DNA of 42,314 nucleotides from Chromatiales bacterium (GTDB lineage Bacteria > Pseudomonadota > Gammaproteobacteria > Chromatiales > Chromatiaceae): positions 1-42,314 of the forward strand of contig JAQYVO010000139.1 in NCBI GenBank assembly GCA_030145425.1, written 5' to 3'. This document shows, piece by piece, positions 9,493-19,371 of the stretch. Positions within the stretch are counted from its first letter, which is position 1, and every line of letters starts with the position of its first letter. The notes below the pieces were generated by a model. The model was not told the origin of the DNA and did no database searches. It saw nothing but the letters and a program-made list of their open reading frames with translations. Made by a program: the position numbers and the translations under genes.

Positions 9493-10092
9493 ATGAATAT
9501 GCAAGACCTCAATGAACTTGATTTAAGCAACATCGGCATGTGGCCTGCCCCGATCAAGGCGGTGCTCGTCCTGATCCTGTGCGTGGGCATCGGTGCCGGC
9601 TATTACAAAATGCACACCGAGGACCAGCTCGCGGGGCTGGAAAAGCAGCAGAAATCGGAACAGAAGCTGAGAAAAACCTTCGAGAAAAAGCAGGCCAAGG
9701 CCGTTAATCTCGAAAGGTTCAAGGCACAGCTGGAGGAGATGAAACAGTCTTTCGGCACCATGCTGCGTCAGCTGCCCAACAAGACCGAGGTGGCGGAACT
9801 CCTGGTGGATGTTTCCCAGACCGGGCTTGCGACGGGCCTGGAGTTCGAACTTTTCGATCCCCAGGGCGAGAAACGCAAGGAATTCTATGCAGAGCTGCCG
9901 ATCAAGATCAAGGTGAAGGGAACCTACCACCAGTTTGGCGCCTTTATCAGCGGCCTGGCCTCGCTGCCCAGGATCGTGACCATTCACAACATCTCGATAA
10001 AACCCAAAGGGAAGAAGTCCGGTGGCGGCGCACTGGTCATGGAAGCCACGGCAAAGACTTATCGTTACCTGGATGAGGAGAGCGGAAAATGA
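9493..10092 (+). CDS. pilO: Type IV pilus assembly protein PilO
   Basis: PilO is the partner of PilN in the inner-membrane alignment complex that controls pilus extension. It has a short cytoplasmic N-terminus (MNMQDLNELDLSNIGMWP) that matches the family and a membrane segment at about 20-38. A charged coiled coil follows at about 45-95, then the periplasmic ferredoxin-like domain with GTYHQFGAFISGLASLPRIVTIHNI, the most conserved PilO motif. It is 199 residues long. The Shine-Dalgarno GGGA overlaps the pilN stop codon, and its own stop overlaps the pilP start by four bases (ATGA), so translation is likely coupled. Confidence 0.95.
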   Translation: MNMQDLNELDLSNIGMWPAPIKAVLVLILCVGIGAGYYKMHTEDQLAGLEKQQKSEQKLRKTFEKKQAKAVNLERFKAQLEEMKQSFGTMLRQLPNKTEVAELLVDVSQTGLATGLEFELFDPQGEKRKEFYAELPIKIKVKGTYHQFGAFISGLASLPRIVTIHNISIKPKGKKSGGGALVMEATAKTYRYLDEESGK

Positions 10093-10622
10093 TCAGGGCG
10101 TTAGCGATACTGGCCCGGGCTCTGGTTATCCTGGTTCCGGGAATTTCGATGGTCGGCTGCATGAACGACGACATGGGTGATCTCAAGAAGTACGTCAAGG
10201 AGGTCAAGGCGCGCAAGCAGGGCAGCATCGAGCCCCTCCCCGAGATCAGGCAGGTCGAGTCATTTTTCTACAAGACCGGGGAACGCAGAAATCCCTTTAA
10301 TCCGGTGGATCAGGGGGAACAGGTTGCAGAAGAGGTGGATGGAACCGGTCTCGCACCCGACCCAAACCGGCGCAAAGAGGAACTGGAAAGCTACTCGCTG
10401 GACTCACTGAGGATGGTCGGGACGCTGCAGCAGGTCGATACCGTGTGGGCGCTGGTGAAAACCAAGGACAAGACTATCTATCGTGTGAAGACGGGGAACT
10501 TCCTGGGTCGCAATGACGGCAGGATCACCCGCGTTACCGAGAACAAGATAGAGCTGACCGAACTTATCAGAGATCGACAGCAGGGCTACCGTGAGCGTCA
10601 GGCCACGTTGGCGTTGAAATAA
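10089..10622 (+). CDS. pilP: Type IV pilus assembly lipoprotein PilP
   Basis: PilP is an inner-membrane-anchored periplasmic lipoprotein that connects PilNO to the outer-membrane secretin PilQ. The 177-residue precursor has a hydrophobic signal peptide ending in a lipobox, SMVGC, so lipidation is expected at Cys22. A disordered linker with YVKEVKARKQGSIEPLPEI is followed by the conserved FFYKTGERRNPF and the beta-sandwich domain containing LRMVGTLQQ, WALVKTKDKTIYRVKTGNFLG and a terminal ERQATLALK. It overlaps pilO by four bases and lies 16 bases before pilQ. Confidence 0.95.
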   Translation: MIRALAILARALVILVPGISMVGCMNDDMGDLKKYVKEVKARKQGSIEPLPEIRQVESFFYKTGERRNPFNPVDQGEQVAEEVDGTGLAPDPNRRKEELESYSLDSLRMVGTLQQVDTVWALVKTKDKTIYRVKTGNFLGRNDGRITRVTENKIELTELIRDRQQGYRERQATLALK

Positions 10623-10638
10623 TACCAGGGGAACCAAG

Positions 10639-12864
10639 ATGATAGAAAAACCATATGGTACAAGGCCGCAGGTTCGCTCGGGAAGCGTCAGACGGGGGTT
10701 CTCCCTGTGCATCGGATTGGTGCTGCTCTGGTCCCTGCTCGCGGGGGCTTCCGTGCAGGCGGAGGAAACCCAACTTACGAAGATCGATTTTTCGGTGCTC
10801 CCTGGCAACAGTGTGAACATCACCCTGACAGCGGATCAGCCGTTGTCCGAACCGAAGGTCTTCACCACTGACAATCCTGCCCGCATTGCGCTGGATTTTT
10901 TCGGTATGTCGAGTGCCCTGGAAAAGAAAAATATCCCCATCGGCGTGGGTCTGGCACGCAGCGTCACCGCCGTGGAAGCGGGGGGACGCACCCGTGTGGT
11001 GGTCAACTTGGTGGCTCAGACCGCCCATGACATACAGGTCAACGGTAACCAGCTGGTTATAAGCATCGATGGTGTCGGTCCCGCGGTGGCGGCTTCTGCC
11101 GCCAAGCCATCCGTTGCGCCGGCCGAGATGGCTGCCGCACCGCAGTCAAGGACCTTGGCGCGGAAGGGCGGCAGCAGTATACAGAACGTGGATTTCCGCC
11201 GTGGCGAAGAGGGAGAGGGCCGCGTGGTGTTGCAGCTGAGCGATCCCTCCACCGTTATGGACATGCGCCTAGAAGGGGGCCGCGTGGTGCTCGACCTGTT
11301 CGATGTGACGCTCCCCGAAAAGTTCATGCGCAAGTTTGACGTTATTGATTTCGCCACGCCCGTGAAACTGGTCGAACTCACCCAGTCCGGGGGTAATGTC
11401 CGCATCGATATCACCACGGTCGGCGAATACGACCACCTTGCCTACCAGACCAACGAATTGATGACCATCGAATTTCGCCCCCTGACCAAGTCGGAGAAAG
11501 AGGAGATGGAGCGGCGGAAGCAGACCTTCAGCGGCGAGCGGTTGTCCCTGAATTTTCAGGACATCGAGGTAAGGGCGGTGCTGCAGCTGTTGGCGGATTT
11601 CACCGGCCTGAACCTGGTGACCAGCGATACGGTGCGGGGACGGATCACCCTGAGGCTGCAGAACGTACCCTGGGATCAGGCCCTGGACATCATTCTCAAA
11701 AGCCGTGGCCTGTCCATGCGCAAGACCGACAACGTGATCATGATTGCCCCCACCGAGGAGATCACGGCGCGGGAGCGGCTTGAACTCGAGGCCCAGAAAC
11801 AGATCGAGGAGCTGGCACCCCTGCGTTCAGAGTACATACAGATCAACTATGCCAAGGCCGGTGACCTGAAGGATCTGCTGAGGAGCAAAGACAACGAACT
11901 GCTGACCCCGGGGCGCGGCAATGTCACGGTGGACAACAGGACAAACACCCTGCTGGTGCGGGATACGAACACCAAACTGGAGGATATCCGCAGGCTGGTG
12001 CAGCGGCTGGATATTCCGGTGCGCCAGGTGATGATCGAATCCCGCGTGGTCATCGCGGACAACAACTACGCCAGGGCGCTGGGTGTGCGGCTGGGATTCA
12101 ACCGGGCCAATAATATCGGCGGTGGCACTGAGGGGTTGATCGCCGGTTCGCAGAGGAGTGTAGACGGTAGTGGAATTCCAGGAACGGGCAGCACGGATAC
12201 CGGTACTTTTATGAATGATTTCAGAGCCGGCCTGGCACCGGGCCTGCAACCTGCGGGAGCCAGCAGTGGGATCGAGAACCTGATGGTTAATCTGCCGGCT
12301 GCTGGTGCCACCAGTGGTCTCAGCCTGCTGGTCGGCCGGGTGGGGTCTTTTCTGCTGCAGCTGGAACTGACGGCCATGCAGGAAGAGGGGCGGGGTGAGC
12401 TCATCTCCAGCCCGAGGGTGATCACCGCGGACAAGAGCACGGCGACAATCGAGCAGGGTACCGAGATCCCCTATTCCACGGTGAGCAACAACGGCACCAA
12501 CGTGCAGTTCAAGGATGCCTTGCTGAAACTGGAAGTGACCCCCAATATCACGCCGGACGACAGGGTTATCATGGATCTGTTGATAACCAAGGACAACCCC
12601 AACTTTGCCAATTCGGTGCAGGGTACGCCCGCCGTGGATACCCGTTCCGTGGAGACTCGGGTGCTGGTGGACAATGGGGAGACGGTTGTGCTCGGCGGCG
12701 TGTTCGAGAAGGAGACCTCAAAGGACATCGACAAGGTACCCTTCTTCGGCGACCTCCCGGTGCTCGGGTTCTTTTTCAGAACCACCACCGAAAGGGATCT
12801 CAACAGGGAACTGCTGTTCTTCGTTACCCCGAAAATTCTTAAAGAGACCCTGAGCTTAAGATGA
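10639..12864 (+). CDS. pilQ: Type IV pilus secretin PilQ
   Basis: PilQ forms the outer-membrane gated channel through which the pilus emerges. The 741-residue precursor has an N-terminal signal peptide (core LCIGLVLLWSLLAGASVQA). Two peptidoglycan-binding AMIN domains follow at about 47-140 and 185-275. The secretin short domain comes next (LNFQDIEVRAVLQLLADFTGLN), then an N1/secretin_N domain (YIQINYAKAGDLKDLL, VDNRTNTLLVRDT). The C-terminal secretin barrel contains GELISSPRVITAD, IEQGTEIPY, the signature VVLGGVFEKE and PFFGDLPVLGFFFR. A glycine/serine-rich insertion at about 485-560 (GLIAGSQRSVDGSGIPGTG) lies inside the secretin domain. Confidence 0.95.
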   Translation: MIEKPYGTRPQVRSGSVRRGFSLCIGLVLLWSLLAGASVQAEETQLTKIDFSVLPGNSVNITLTADQPLSEPKVFTTDNPARIALDFFGMSSALEKKNIPIGVGLARSVTAVEAGGRTRVVVNLVAQTAHDIQVNGNQLVISIDGVGPAVAASAAKPSVAPAEMAAAPQSRTLARKGGSSIQNVDFRRGEEGEGRVVLQLSDPSTVMDMRLEGGRVVLDLFDVTLPEKFMRKFDVIDFATPVKLVELTQSGGNVRIDITTVGEYDHLAYQTNELMTIEFRPLTKSEKEEMERRKQTFSGERLSLNFQDIEVRAVLQLLADFTGLNLVTSDTVRGRITLRLQNVPWDQALDIILKSRGLSMRKTDNVIMIAPTEEITARERLELEAQKQIEELAPLRSEYIQINYAKAGDLKDLLRSKDNELLTPGRGNVTVDNRTNTLLVRDTNTKLEDIRRLVQRLDIPVRQVMIESRVVIADNNYARALGVRLGFNRANNIGGGTEGLIAGSQRSVDGSGIPGTGSTDTGTFMNDFRAGLAPGLQPAGASSGIENLMVNLPAAGATSGLSLLVGRVGSFLLQLELTAMQEEGRGELISSPRVITADKSTATIEQGTEIPYSTVSNNGTNVQFKDALLKLEVTPNITPDDRVIMDLLITKDNPNFANSVQGTPAVDTRSVETRVLVDNGETVVLGGVFEKETSKDIDKVPFFGDLPVLGFFFRTTTERDLNRELLFFVTPKILKETLSLR

Positions 12865-12874
12865 CCCGGTGGTG

Positions 12875-13393
12875 ATGAATCGTGTTAATAACGTCTTTCT
12901 GGTGGGACCCATGGGCGCCGGAAAGAGCACGATCGGCAGGCAGGTTGCGTCACTACTAAGGCTGGATTTCGACGATACCGATCACGAGATTCAGCGCCGC
13001 ACCGGCGTAGACATTGCGACCATCTTCGATTTCGAGGGAGAAGAGGGGTTTCGCCGGCGCGAAAAAGCGATTCTTGACGAGCTCACCCAGCGTGAGGGAC
13101 AGGTACTGGCCACTGGCGGCGGTTCGGTGATGGATACGGACAATCTGCGCAATCTCTCCAGCAGAGGTGTCGTGGTATATCTCTACTGCAGCCCTGAACA
13201 GCAGCACCAGCGAACCCTCAGAGACAAGCGTCGCCCGCTGTTGCAGACGAAAGACCCTCTTAGCAAGCTCAGGGAGCTGATGGAGGAGAGGGATCCTCTT
13301 TACCGCAAAGCGGCGGACCTGGTGGTCACCACGGAAAACCGCAGTGCCTCCTCGGTGGCAAACGAAATCGTTCGAAAACTCAATGAAGACTAG
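12875..13393 (+). CDS. aroK: Shikimate kinase
   Basis: It phosphorylates shikimate with ATP in aromatic amino acid synthesis. The protein is 172 residues, the size of E. coli AroK. It carries the P-loop [13 protein letters not shown], the shikimate-binding [12 protein letters not shown] with the DxD acidic residues, [14 protein letters not shown] and the lid RRPLLQ. I prefer the ATG giving [11 protein letters not shown]; two GTG codons just upstream (12869 and 12872) are in frame and would add one or two residues. Placement after pilQ and before aroB is the conserved order, and the aroB start overlaps its stop by one base. Confidence 0.94.
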   Translation: MNRVNNVFLVGPMGAGKSTIGRQVASLLRLDFDDTDHEIQRRTGVDIATIFDFEGEEGFRRREKAILDELTQREGQVLATGGGSVMDTDNLRNLSSRGVVVYLYCSPEQQHQRTLRDKRRPLLQTKDPLSKLRELMEERDPLYRKAADLVVTTENRSASSVANEIVRKLNED

Positions 13394-14508
13394 TGTCAAC
13401 AGGCCCTAAGCTGGAGGAGCGCACCCTGCAGGTTGATCTGGGTGATCGCTCCTATCCGATCTACATAGGTTCTGGCATTCTGGATCGCCCCGAGTACTAC
13501 CGGCGCCACATCCCTGCCCGGCAGGTGATGGTGGTTACCAACGAAACCGTAGCCCCCCTTTATCTGGATCCGGTCCTGCAAGCGCTGCAGGGCTTTCAAA
13601 CCGCATCCGTGGTGCTCCCCGACGGCGAACAGCACAAGACCCTTTCCGTCTGGAACAGGATATTTGATGAACTGCTGAATCGGCGATTCAACAGACAGTG
13701 CTGCCTGGTGGCCCTGGGCGGCGGTGTGGTCGGCGACATGGCGGGTTTCGCAGCGGCCTGTTACCAGCGAGGAGTGCATCTCATCCAGGTTCCCACCACG
13801 CTGCTGGCGCAGGTGGACTCCTCCGTGGGCGGCAAGACCGGTGTCAATCACGCTGACGGCAAGAACATGATCGGGGCCTTTTATCAGCCCAGATGTGTCA
13901 TCATTGACATTCGGACCCTCGATACCCTGGATGATCGGCAGTTGGCGGCGGGCATGGCGGAGGTCATAAAGTACGGCTTGATCAATGACCCGGTTTTTTT
14001 CGAATGGCTGGAAAGTTCAATGGAACGTCTGGTCGGCCGGGACCGCGCCACATTGTCCGAGGCCATAGAGTGGTCATGCAGAGACAAGGTAGCCCTGGTC
14101 GCCGCCGACGAGCGGGAGGCGGGCAGCCGGGCCCTGCTGAATCTGGGCCATACCTTCGGGCATGCGATCGAGACTGGATTGGGCTACGGAGAATGGCTGC
14201 ATGGAGAGGCCGTGGCTGCGGGCATGTGTATGGCTGCCGACCTGTCGCGGCGCTTGGGCTGGATCGGCGAGGCTGACCTGACCCGGGTCCGGGCGTTGAT
14301 AGAGAGAGCGGGACTGCCCCTCGATCCACCGGCGACTCTCGGGCGGGAGCGTTTTCTGGAGCTGATGTCTGTGGACAAGAAGGTCCTCGAGGATCAGATT
14401 CGGTTGGTCTTACTCAAAGGAATCGGGAACTCACTGGTCACTCAGGATTTCGACCAGGCAGCATTGATCAACACCCTGGATGAATACGGAAGAGAACAAA
14501 ATCGGTAG
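13393..14508 (+). CDS. aroB: 3-dehydroquinate synthase
   Basis: AroB converts DAHP to 3-dehydroquinate, the second step of the shikimate pathway, using NAD and a divalent metal. The 371 residues include [30 protein letters not shown] (NAD-binding), [22 protein letters not shown], the metal ligands in [12 protein letters not shown] and [11 protein letters not shown], and the C-terminal DKK. The likely start is a GTG that overlaps the aroK stop (TAGTG), which gives a ten-residue extension before the usual [10 protein letters not shown]. It overlaps the next gene by 29 bases. Confidence 0.95.
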   Translation: MSTGPKLEERTLQVDLGDRSYPIYIGSGILDRPEYYRRHIPARQVMVVTNETVAPLYLDPVLQALQGFQTASVVLPDGEQHKTLSVWNRIFDELLNRRFNRQCCLVALGGGVVGDMAGFAAACYQRGVHLIQVPTTLLAQVDSSVGGKTGVNHADGKNMIGAFYQPRCVIIDIRTLDTLDDRQLAAGMAEVIKYGLINDPVFFEWLESSMERLVGRDRATLSEAIEWSCRDKVALVAADEREAGSRALLNLGHTFGHAIETGLGYGEWLHGEAVAAGMCMAADLSRRLGWIGEADLTRVRALIERAGLPLDPPATLGRERFLELMSVDKKVLEDQIRLVLLKGIGNSLVTQDFDQAALINTLDEYGREQNR

Positions 14509-16333
14509 CGCCAGCGCAGCACCCTTGCCCGAGCAATCGCGGAGCAGCGGCGGCTTCCTCTTTCTCACCCCGGAGTTGAATCAGCGGCTGGATCTGCTGA
14601 GACACCTGGTAGTCAACAGTGTCCGCATTCCCCTTGTAAAGGGTCTTGCGGGTTCGGGGAAAACCACGCTTCTCGAACGCCTGCTGCAGATGTCCTTTGC
14701 TGACTGGAGGCCCTGTCGCATCGATGCGAACTCCATGCTTCAGCCCGATCAGCTCTATGCGCGTCTGGGAGATTGTTTCGAAGTCCCCGGTGGTGTGGAG
14801 CCTTCCCCAGACGCATTGCTGCATCGCTGCGGAGAACTGGTTGCAGAAGGCTGCATACCGGTGGTGCTGGTGGACGACGCCCATCTCTTACCACCGTCCA
14901 CATTGGAAGCATTGCTTGGCCTTTACCATGCACCCCCTGCCGAGGGGGTGAATCTGCGGGTACTGCTGTTCGCACTTCCCCAGATTGAAGACCGGATACG
15001 GGCGTCCCGCTTTCAGGCCGCCGCCCGGCAGACGTTGCAGACTCTGGATCTGTTGCCCATGAACCGGGAACAGACAGAACAGATGGTGGAGCAGATACTG
15101 CGGGCAGCTGGTTTATCCGATCCTGTCAATGTCACAACTGCACAACTGGACAGGATATTCCGTGAAAGCAGGGGCTTGCCCGGTGAGATCGGAAAACAGG
15201 TTGAAGCGCTACAGCACCAGGGCGTGACCCAACGGCCGTCCAGATCCTGGTTGACCCGGATGCCGATTCTGGCGGACTTGTCCGGTCCTTCGCTGTTTGG
15301 CGGGATAATTGTGGTGGTATTGGCCTTGGGGACCCTGATTTTCCAGGACGAGATAAACGGACTCTTCACCGGTCAGGCACCGGAGGCCGGATCGCTGCCG
15401 GTTCGTGAGATCGACAGCATTGCGGTAGTCCCGTTGCAGCAGCGGGAGCCCGTGTTACCCGCATTGGATGAAATCCCGTCGACCGTGGAGGCGTCCCCAC
15501 CCGTTGCGGTAAGCTTGCCCGATTTGTCCGCTGCTCCCGAGGCTGAGACGCCCGATGCCGAAACGGGTGCGCAGGCACCGGTGGAGGAAAAACCCGAGGT
15601 AGTGTCGGAAACCGAAAATTCTGACGAGGCCCCGGCTTCGACTGCCGCTGGTGATTCCTCCGTCCGGATTGATGCCGGTACCGATCCGGCCCCCCTGGCA
15701 CCGGAAGCCGGTCCAGGACCGGTTGACCCGGTGCCATTGTCTGACCCCCCCGAGGTGTCTGCCGGCACGGTTGTTCCCGCGCCCGCGCCGAAGGAGAAAG
15801 AATCCGGGCTACCGAATACGCCTGAGACGCCTCCGTCTGACGGGCAGGCGGCGGTGTCTTCGAATGGGGTTGCCTCGGAGCCCGGTCTCCCGGCATCAGA
15901 ACCGCGGAGGCAAGCATCCGTGGAGGAACGGTCTGTGGCAAAAGCCCCGTCCGGGGCGCCGGATACCGAAGTGGAAAAGATCACGGCCGTTGAGGACAAA
16001 CCTGTTCCGGCAGCACAACAGGTTCGGGATGCCGGGGTGTATCGGGAAAACTGGCTGCTGAATCAGCGTCCGGAAAGTTTTACGCTGCAACTGATAGGCG
16101 TGGGGGATGCCGAAGGCGTGCAACGGTTCCTGCGCAGCCAGCGGCTCAGGGGGGACGTCGCCTATTTTCAAACCCGTCGCAACGGAAAACCCTGGTTTAT
16201 CGTGGTTACGGGTGTCTACCCCTCTCGGGCCGCCGCCGTGGCCGCGCGGGACAGACTGCCTGTAAAGCTGCGCAAGAGCGGTGCCTGGCCGAGAACCCTG
16301 GGTTCTGTCCATGAGGCGATAAGGGTGCGTTAG
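14480..16333 (+). CDS. DamX-like membrane protein: AAA ATPase plus SPOR domain
   Basis: The 617 residues join three parts. The first is a cytoplasmic ExeA/AAA_22-type ATPase with Walker [10 protein letters not shown] (55-63) and Walker B VVLVDDAH (128-135). A single membrane segment follows at about 271-288. The third part is a long periplasmic linker rich in Pro, Glu, Ala and Ser (about 295-530) ending in a SPOR domain (about 535-615; [41 protein letters not shown]). SPOR domains bind denuded glycan strands at the division septum. It occupies the damX position after aroB; E. coli DamX shares the membrane and SPOR parts but lacks the ATPase. The gene overlaps aroB by 29 bases and probably ends the pil-aro operon. 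Confidence 0.88.
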   Translation: MNTEENKIGSASAAPLPEQSRSSGGFLFLTPELNQRLDLLRHLVVNSVRIPLVKGLAGSGKTTLLERLLQMSFADWRPCRIDANSMLQPDQLYARLGDCFEVPGGVEPSPDALLHRCGELVAEGCIPVVLVDDAHLLPPSTLEALLGLYHAPPAEGVNLRVLLFALPQIEDRIRASRFQAAARQTLQTLDLLPMNREQTEQMVEQILRAAGLSDPVNVTTAQLDRIFRESRGLPGEIGKQVEALQHQGVTQRPSRSWLTRMPILADLSGPSLFGGIIVVVLALGTLIFQDEINGLFTGQAPEAGSLPVREIDSIAVVPLQQREPVLPALDEIPSTVEASPPVAVSLPDLSAAPEAETPDAETGAQAPVEEKPEVVSETENSDEAPASTAAGDSSVRIDAGTDPAPLAPEAGPGPVDPVPLSDPPEVSAGTVVPAPAPKEKESGLPNTPETPPSDGQAAVSSNGVASEPGLPASEPRRQASVEERSVAKAPSGAPDTEVEKITAVEDKPVPAAQQVRDAGVYRENWLLNQRPESFTLQLIGVGDAEGVQRFLRSQRLRGDVAYFQTRRNGKPWFIVVTGVYPSRAAAVAARDRLPVKLRKSGAWPRTLGSVHEAIRVR

Positions 16334-16337
16334 CATC

Positions 16338-16370
16338 ATTGTCGGGCTGAACGCCTGACCCAATCGTTTT
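16338..16370 (+). terminator. Possible terminator after the damX-like gene
   Basis: GTCGGGC (16341-16347) and GCCTGAC (16353-16359) form a stem with one mismatch around TGAAC, flanked by ATTG and CAAT, and a short TTTTATT follows. It lies a few bases after the stop codon and would end the long pil-aro transcript. The T tract is short and offset by several bases, so strength is uncertain. Confidence 0.4.
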
Positions 16371-16382
16371 ATTCCCGGCAAA

Positions 16383-16431
16383 AAACCAAGCAATCTGCTT
16401 GTCTCGTCCGGCAGGTATGGATGCTTGGTTT
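16383..16431. repeat. Long-arm inverted repeat upstream of the GGDEF-EAL gene
   Basis: AAACCAAGCA and TGCTTGGTTT are perfect 10-bp arms around a 29-base loop. The left arm can instead form AAGCA/TGCTT with a copy in the loop, so two folds compete. It sits about 165 bases before the start of the response-regulator gene and may be a leader structure or operator. It does not fit the c-di-GMP riboswitch pattern that I know. Confidence 0.4.
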
Positions 16432-16593
16432 GATATGTCTTTATTAGGGTCTATCTATTTGTTATTAAAAGCTATTTCTTTCTTTTCTGTGGGTCGCCTG
16501 ACAGGAAATATGGACTAAAGGATTGATCGAACCTGCCGCAATACTTTCAAGAACAATGACGAAATTTTACAGTTTCAGCTAAAGGTATCGTTC

Positions 16594-18789
16594 ATGGATG
16601 CATTGAGCGCGGAGGAACGCCCGCTGGTATTGGTCGTCGATGACGAGGACTACATGCGTTTTCTGGTCGAGGAGTCGCTTGACCAGGCCGGATTCGATGT
16701 CATCGAGGCGGCCAACGGCGAGGAAGGGCTGAAGCTGTTTCAGGAACGGCGCCCCAATGTCGTCCTGATGGACGTCATGATGCCCGGCATGGATGGTTTC
16801 GAGACCTGTGCCGAGCTGCGAAAAAGCCCGGGCGGCGTCCACGTCCCGGTGCTCATGATCACCGGCCTGGAGGATGTGGATTCCATCAATAGTGCCTACA
16901 GCGCCGGTGCCACGGACTTCATCGCCAAGCCTATTAATTATGAACTCCTGGGCCATCGTGTTCGCTACCTCCTGCGGGCCAGCAGCGCCATCAATCAGCT
17001 TATCAACAGCGAGCGCCGACTGGCGGACGCCCAGCGTATTGCCAGAATGGGATACTGGGACTGGGATGCAGAGCAGGATGCCGTCCACATTTCCCCGCAA
17101 GTCTACAGAATCATCGGTATTCCCGAAGATGAGGTTATCACCTCCTTCGATCAATTCCTCTCCTGGGTCCATGAAAACGACAGGATGCAGGTGCGGGAAT
17201 GGTTCAGTGAGGCCTCTACGCTAGGCGGACAGACGAGTATTACGCACAGGTCCAACGCACCGGGCGGCTCCGAATCCTATATTCGCCAGCAGGTGGAGGC
17301 CGTCTGCGAGGGCGACAAGGTACTGCAGCTCTACGGCACCCTGCAGGATATAACCGAGCTGCACGAAGCAGAGGCCAGAATTCATAAGCTGGCCTACTTC
17401 GACAGCTTGACAGGATTGCCCAACCGGGAGCTCTTCAAGGAGCGTGTGGAGTTTTCCGTAGACGTGGCGTGCAGACATGGCCGCCAGATGGCCCTGCTGT
17501 TTTTGGACCTGAACAAATTCAAACGCATCAATGACACCCTCGGTCACCGGATCGGTGATCTGCTGCTCATATCCACGGCAAAGCGTCTCAGCCAGTGCAT
17601 GCGCTCCAGCGATGTGGTAACCCGTGAACAAAGTATGAATAGCGATAGATCGGAGAATCTGGCCAGGCTGGGTGGTGACGAATTCACGGTGCTTCTGTCC
17701 GAAATTGACCGGAGCGAAGATGCGGGACGGGTCGCCAAGCGAATCATTGACACCCTGTCTCAGCCTGTCGTTTTGGAAGGCCACGAAGTTTTTACAACAC
17801 CGAGCGTGGGTATCGCGGTGTATCCTGCAGACGGCGATACCGCAGAAGAACTCACCAAGAATGCAGATATGGCGATGTATTACGCCAAGCGCAACAGCAA
17901 GAACCTTTATCAGTTTTACAACCAGTCCATGAACGAGTCCGCATTGCGGCGTCTGACGGTGGAGAACAATCTCAGAAAGGCACTTGAAAGGGATGAAATG
18001 ACGCTGGTGTACCAGCCGCAACTCAACGTGCTTACTGGTCAAGTCTCAGGTATGGAAGCGTTGCTGCGCTGGGATAGTGCGGAACTGGGCAATTTGTCCC
18101 CGGAAGATTTCATCCCGCTGGCGGAAGAGACCGGCCTCATCATTCCCATCGGTGAGTGGGTGCTGCGCACGGCATGTACCCAGGCCAAGATATGGCGGGA
18201 TAAGGGCTATGGTTTCGAACGGATAGCGGTCAACGTCTCCGCGGTTCAATTCGCCGAGAACGATTTCACACCGCTGGTGCGCAAGGTCCTGGAAGAAACC
18301 GGACTGGAGCCCGGCGCCCTGGAACTGGAGGTCACCGAAAGCATACTGATGCAGGATGCCGACCAGGCGGTGGAGACACTTAATCACCTGAAAAACCTTG
18401 GCGTAAATATAGCCATCGATGATTTCGGAACCGGCTACTCGAGCTTGAGTTATCTCAAGCAGTTCCCCATCGATCGTCTCAAGATCGACAAGGCCTTCGT
18501 TCGCGACGTGGACAGCGATGCGGATGATGCAGCCATCGCCATGGCGGTTATCGCAATGGCAGGCAGCATGAATCTCAAGGTCATTGCGGAAGGTGTGGAG
18601 AATGACGAGCAGTTGAACTTCCTCAAAGACAAGCGATGTGACGAGATCCAGGGCTTTCTCCTGAGCAAGCCCATATCCTCCGCGGATATGGACACCTATC
18701 TGCATTCACTCGATGTGTCCAACTGGGATTCGGCCAAGATCGTTGAAGGGCACTTCGAAAAACTATCCTCAGTAAACGAAGTAAAATAA
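16594..18789 (+). CDS. Response regulator with PAS, GGDEF and EAL domains
   Basis: This 731-residue cytoplasmic regulator makes and/or degrades cyclic di-GMP under phosphorelay control. The REC domain (about 8-125) has phospho-acceptor D60 in VVLMDVMMPGMDGFE and K112 in FIAKP. A PAS domain lies at about 140-260. The GGDEF domain (265-440) has an intact GGDEF at 360-364, and the EAL domain (455-705) has an intact EAL (488-490), DDFGTGYSSLSYL and KIDKAF. The RSSD at 337-340 that would be the inhibitory I-site is separated from GGDEF by about 13 extra residues. Which activity dominates cannot be told. The ATG has AAAGG nine bases upstream. It opens the signalling island and is a likely output of the two hybrid kinases downstream. 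Confidence 0.93.
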   Translation: MDALSAEERPLVLVVDDEDYMRFLVEESLDQAGFDVIEAANGEEGLKLFQERRPNVVLMDVMMPGMDGFETCAELRKSPGGVHVPVLMITGLEDVDSINSAYSAGATDFIAKPINYELLGHRVRYLLRASSAINQLINSERRLADAQRIARMGYWDWDAEQDAVHISPQVYRIIGIPEDEVITSFDQFLSWVHENDRMQVREWFSEASTLGGQTSITHRSNAPGGSESYIRQQVEAVCEGDKVLQLYGTLQDITELHEAEARIHKLAYFDSLTGLPNRELFKERVEFSVDVACRHGRQMALLFLDLNKFKRINDTLGHRIGDLLLISTAKRLSQCMRSSDVVTREQSMNSDRSENLARLGGDEFTVLLSEIDRSEDAGRVAKRIIDTLSQPVVLEGHEVFTTPSVGIAVYPADGDTAEELTKNADMAMYYAKRNSKNLYQFYNQSMNESALRRLTVENNLRKALERDEMTLVYQPQLNVLTGQVSGMEALLRWDSAELGNLSPEDFIPLAEETGLIIPIGEWVLRTACTQAKIWRDKGYGFERIAVNVSAVQFAENDFTPLVRKVLEETGLEPGALELEVTESILMQDADQAVETLNHLKNLGVNIAIDDFGTGYSSLSYLKQFPIDRLKIDKAFVRDVDSDADDAAIAMAVIAMAGSMNLKVIAEGVENDEQLNFLKDKRCDEIQGFLLSKPISSADMDTYLHSLDVSNWDSAKIVEGHFEKLSSVNEVK

Positions 18790-18892
18790 AGATTATCGGC
18801 AAGGGGGACCGTTCCACCTCCCCCTATCCCCCCCTCACACATATCCAAACGTAGCGGGAAACCAATAACGGCTTAACCCGTTTTTCGCTCTA

Positions 18893-19169
18893 CACGTAGG
18901 CTCGAATTCATCCGACCAGTACCCGAGAAAATGCACGTAGGGTCGAATTCATTCGACCAGTACTCGAGAAGAGGCACGTAGGATCGAATTCATCCGACCA
19001 GTACTCGAGAAGAGGCACGTAGGGTCGAATTCATCCGACCAGTACTCGAGAAGAGACATGTAGGGTCGAATTCATCCGACCAGTACTCGAGAAGAGACAT
19101 GTAGGGTCGAATTCATTCGACCAGTACTCGAGAAGAGACATGTAGGGTCGAATTCATTCGACCAGTACC
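18893..19169. repeat. Tandem array of 41-bp units with a palindromic core
   Basis: Six complete 41-bp units start at 18893, 18934, 18975, 19016, 19057 and 19098; a seventh, starting at 19139, diverges after about 30 bases. Each has the form CAYGTAGG, a palindrome GGTCGAAT-TC-ATTCGACC (variants CTCGAAT..ATCCGACC and ATCGAAT..ATCCGACC), then AGTACTCGAGAAGAG. There are no spacers, so it is not a CRISPR. It lies between two convergent genes, so it is not in a promoter. The core matches the dispersed TGTAGG hairpin element seen at 19372 and 37586. Confidence 0.92.
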
Positions 19170-19371
19170 AGAGCTGAATCAATCCAGCCAAGAAAAAATC
19201 ACCACCCATCCGTGCAAACGTCGGAGCTCGCAAACCAGCAGCCGTACTGTGATGATATCCATGAACAAAGGATGACGATCGCGGATAACTATGGTGATGC
19301 AGGGAATGACGTCTCCTGCGTAATGCGTCGCAGGACATGGTGACGTCCTTGTATCAAATGGCATTGATGGC
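19170..19371. other. Non-coding spacer with a strong hairpin
   Basis: No credible gene is present between the repeat array and the TGTAGG element. The one notable structure is TCCTGCG (19314-19320) facing CGCAGGA (19329-19335), flanked by two GACGTC copies (19308-19313 and after 19340). It might end transcription of one of the convergent genes, but there is no T tract. Confidence 0.4.

Noticed and set aside
16334-16593. Cyclic di-GMP riboswitch before the GGDEF-EAL gene
   Set aside because: The inverted repeat there lacks the conserved GEMM core bases and the expected tetraloop-receptor arrangement.
18893-19169. CRISPR array
   Set aside because: The 41-bp units abut directly with no unique spacers, and no cas genes are present.
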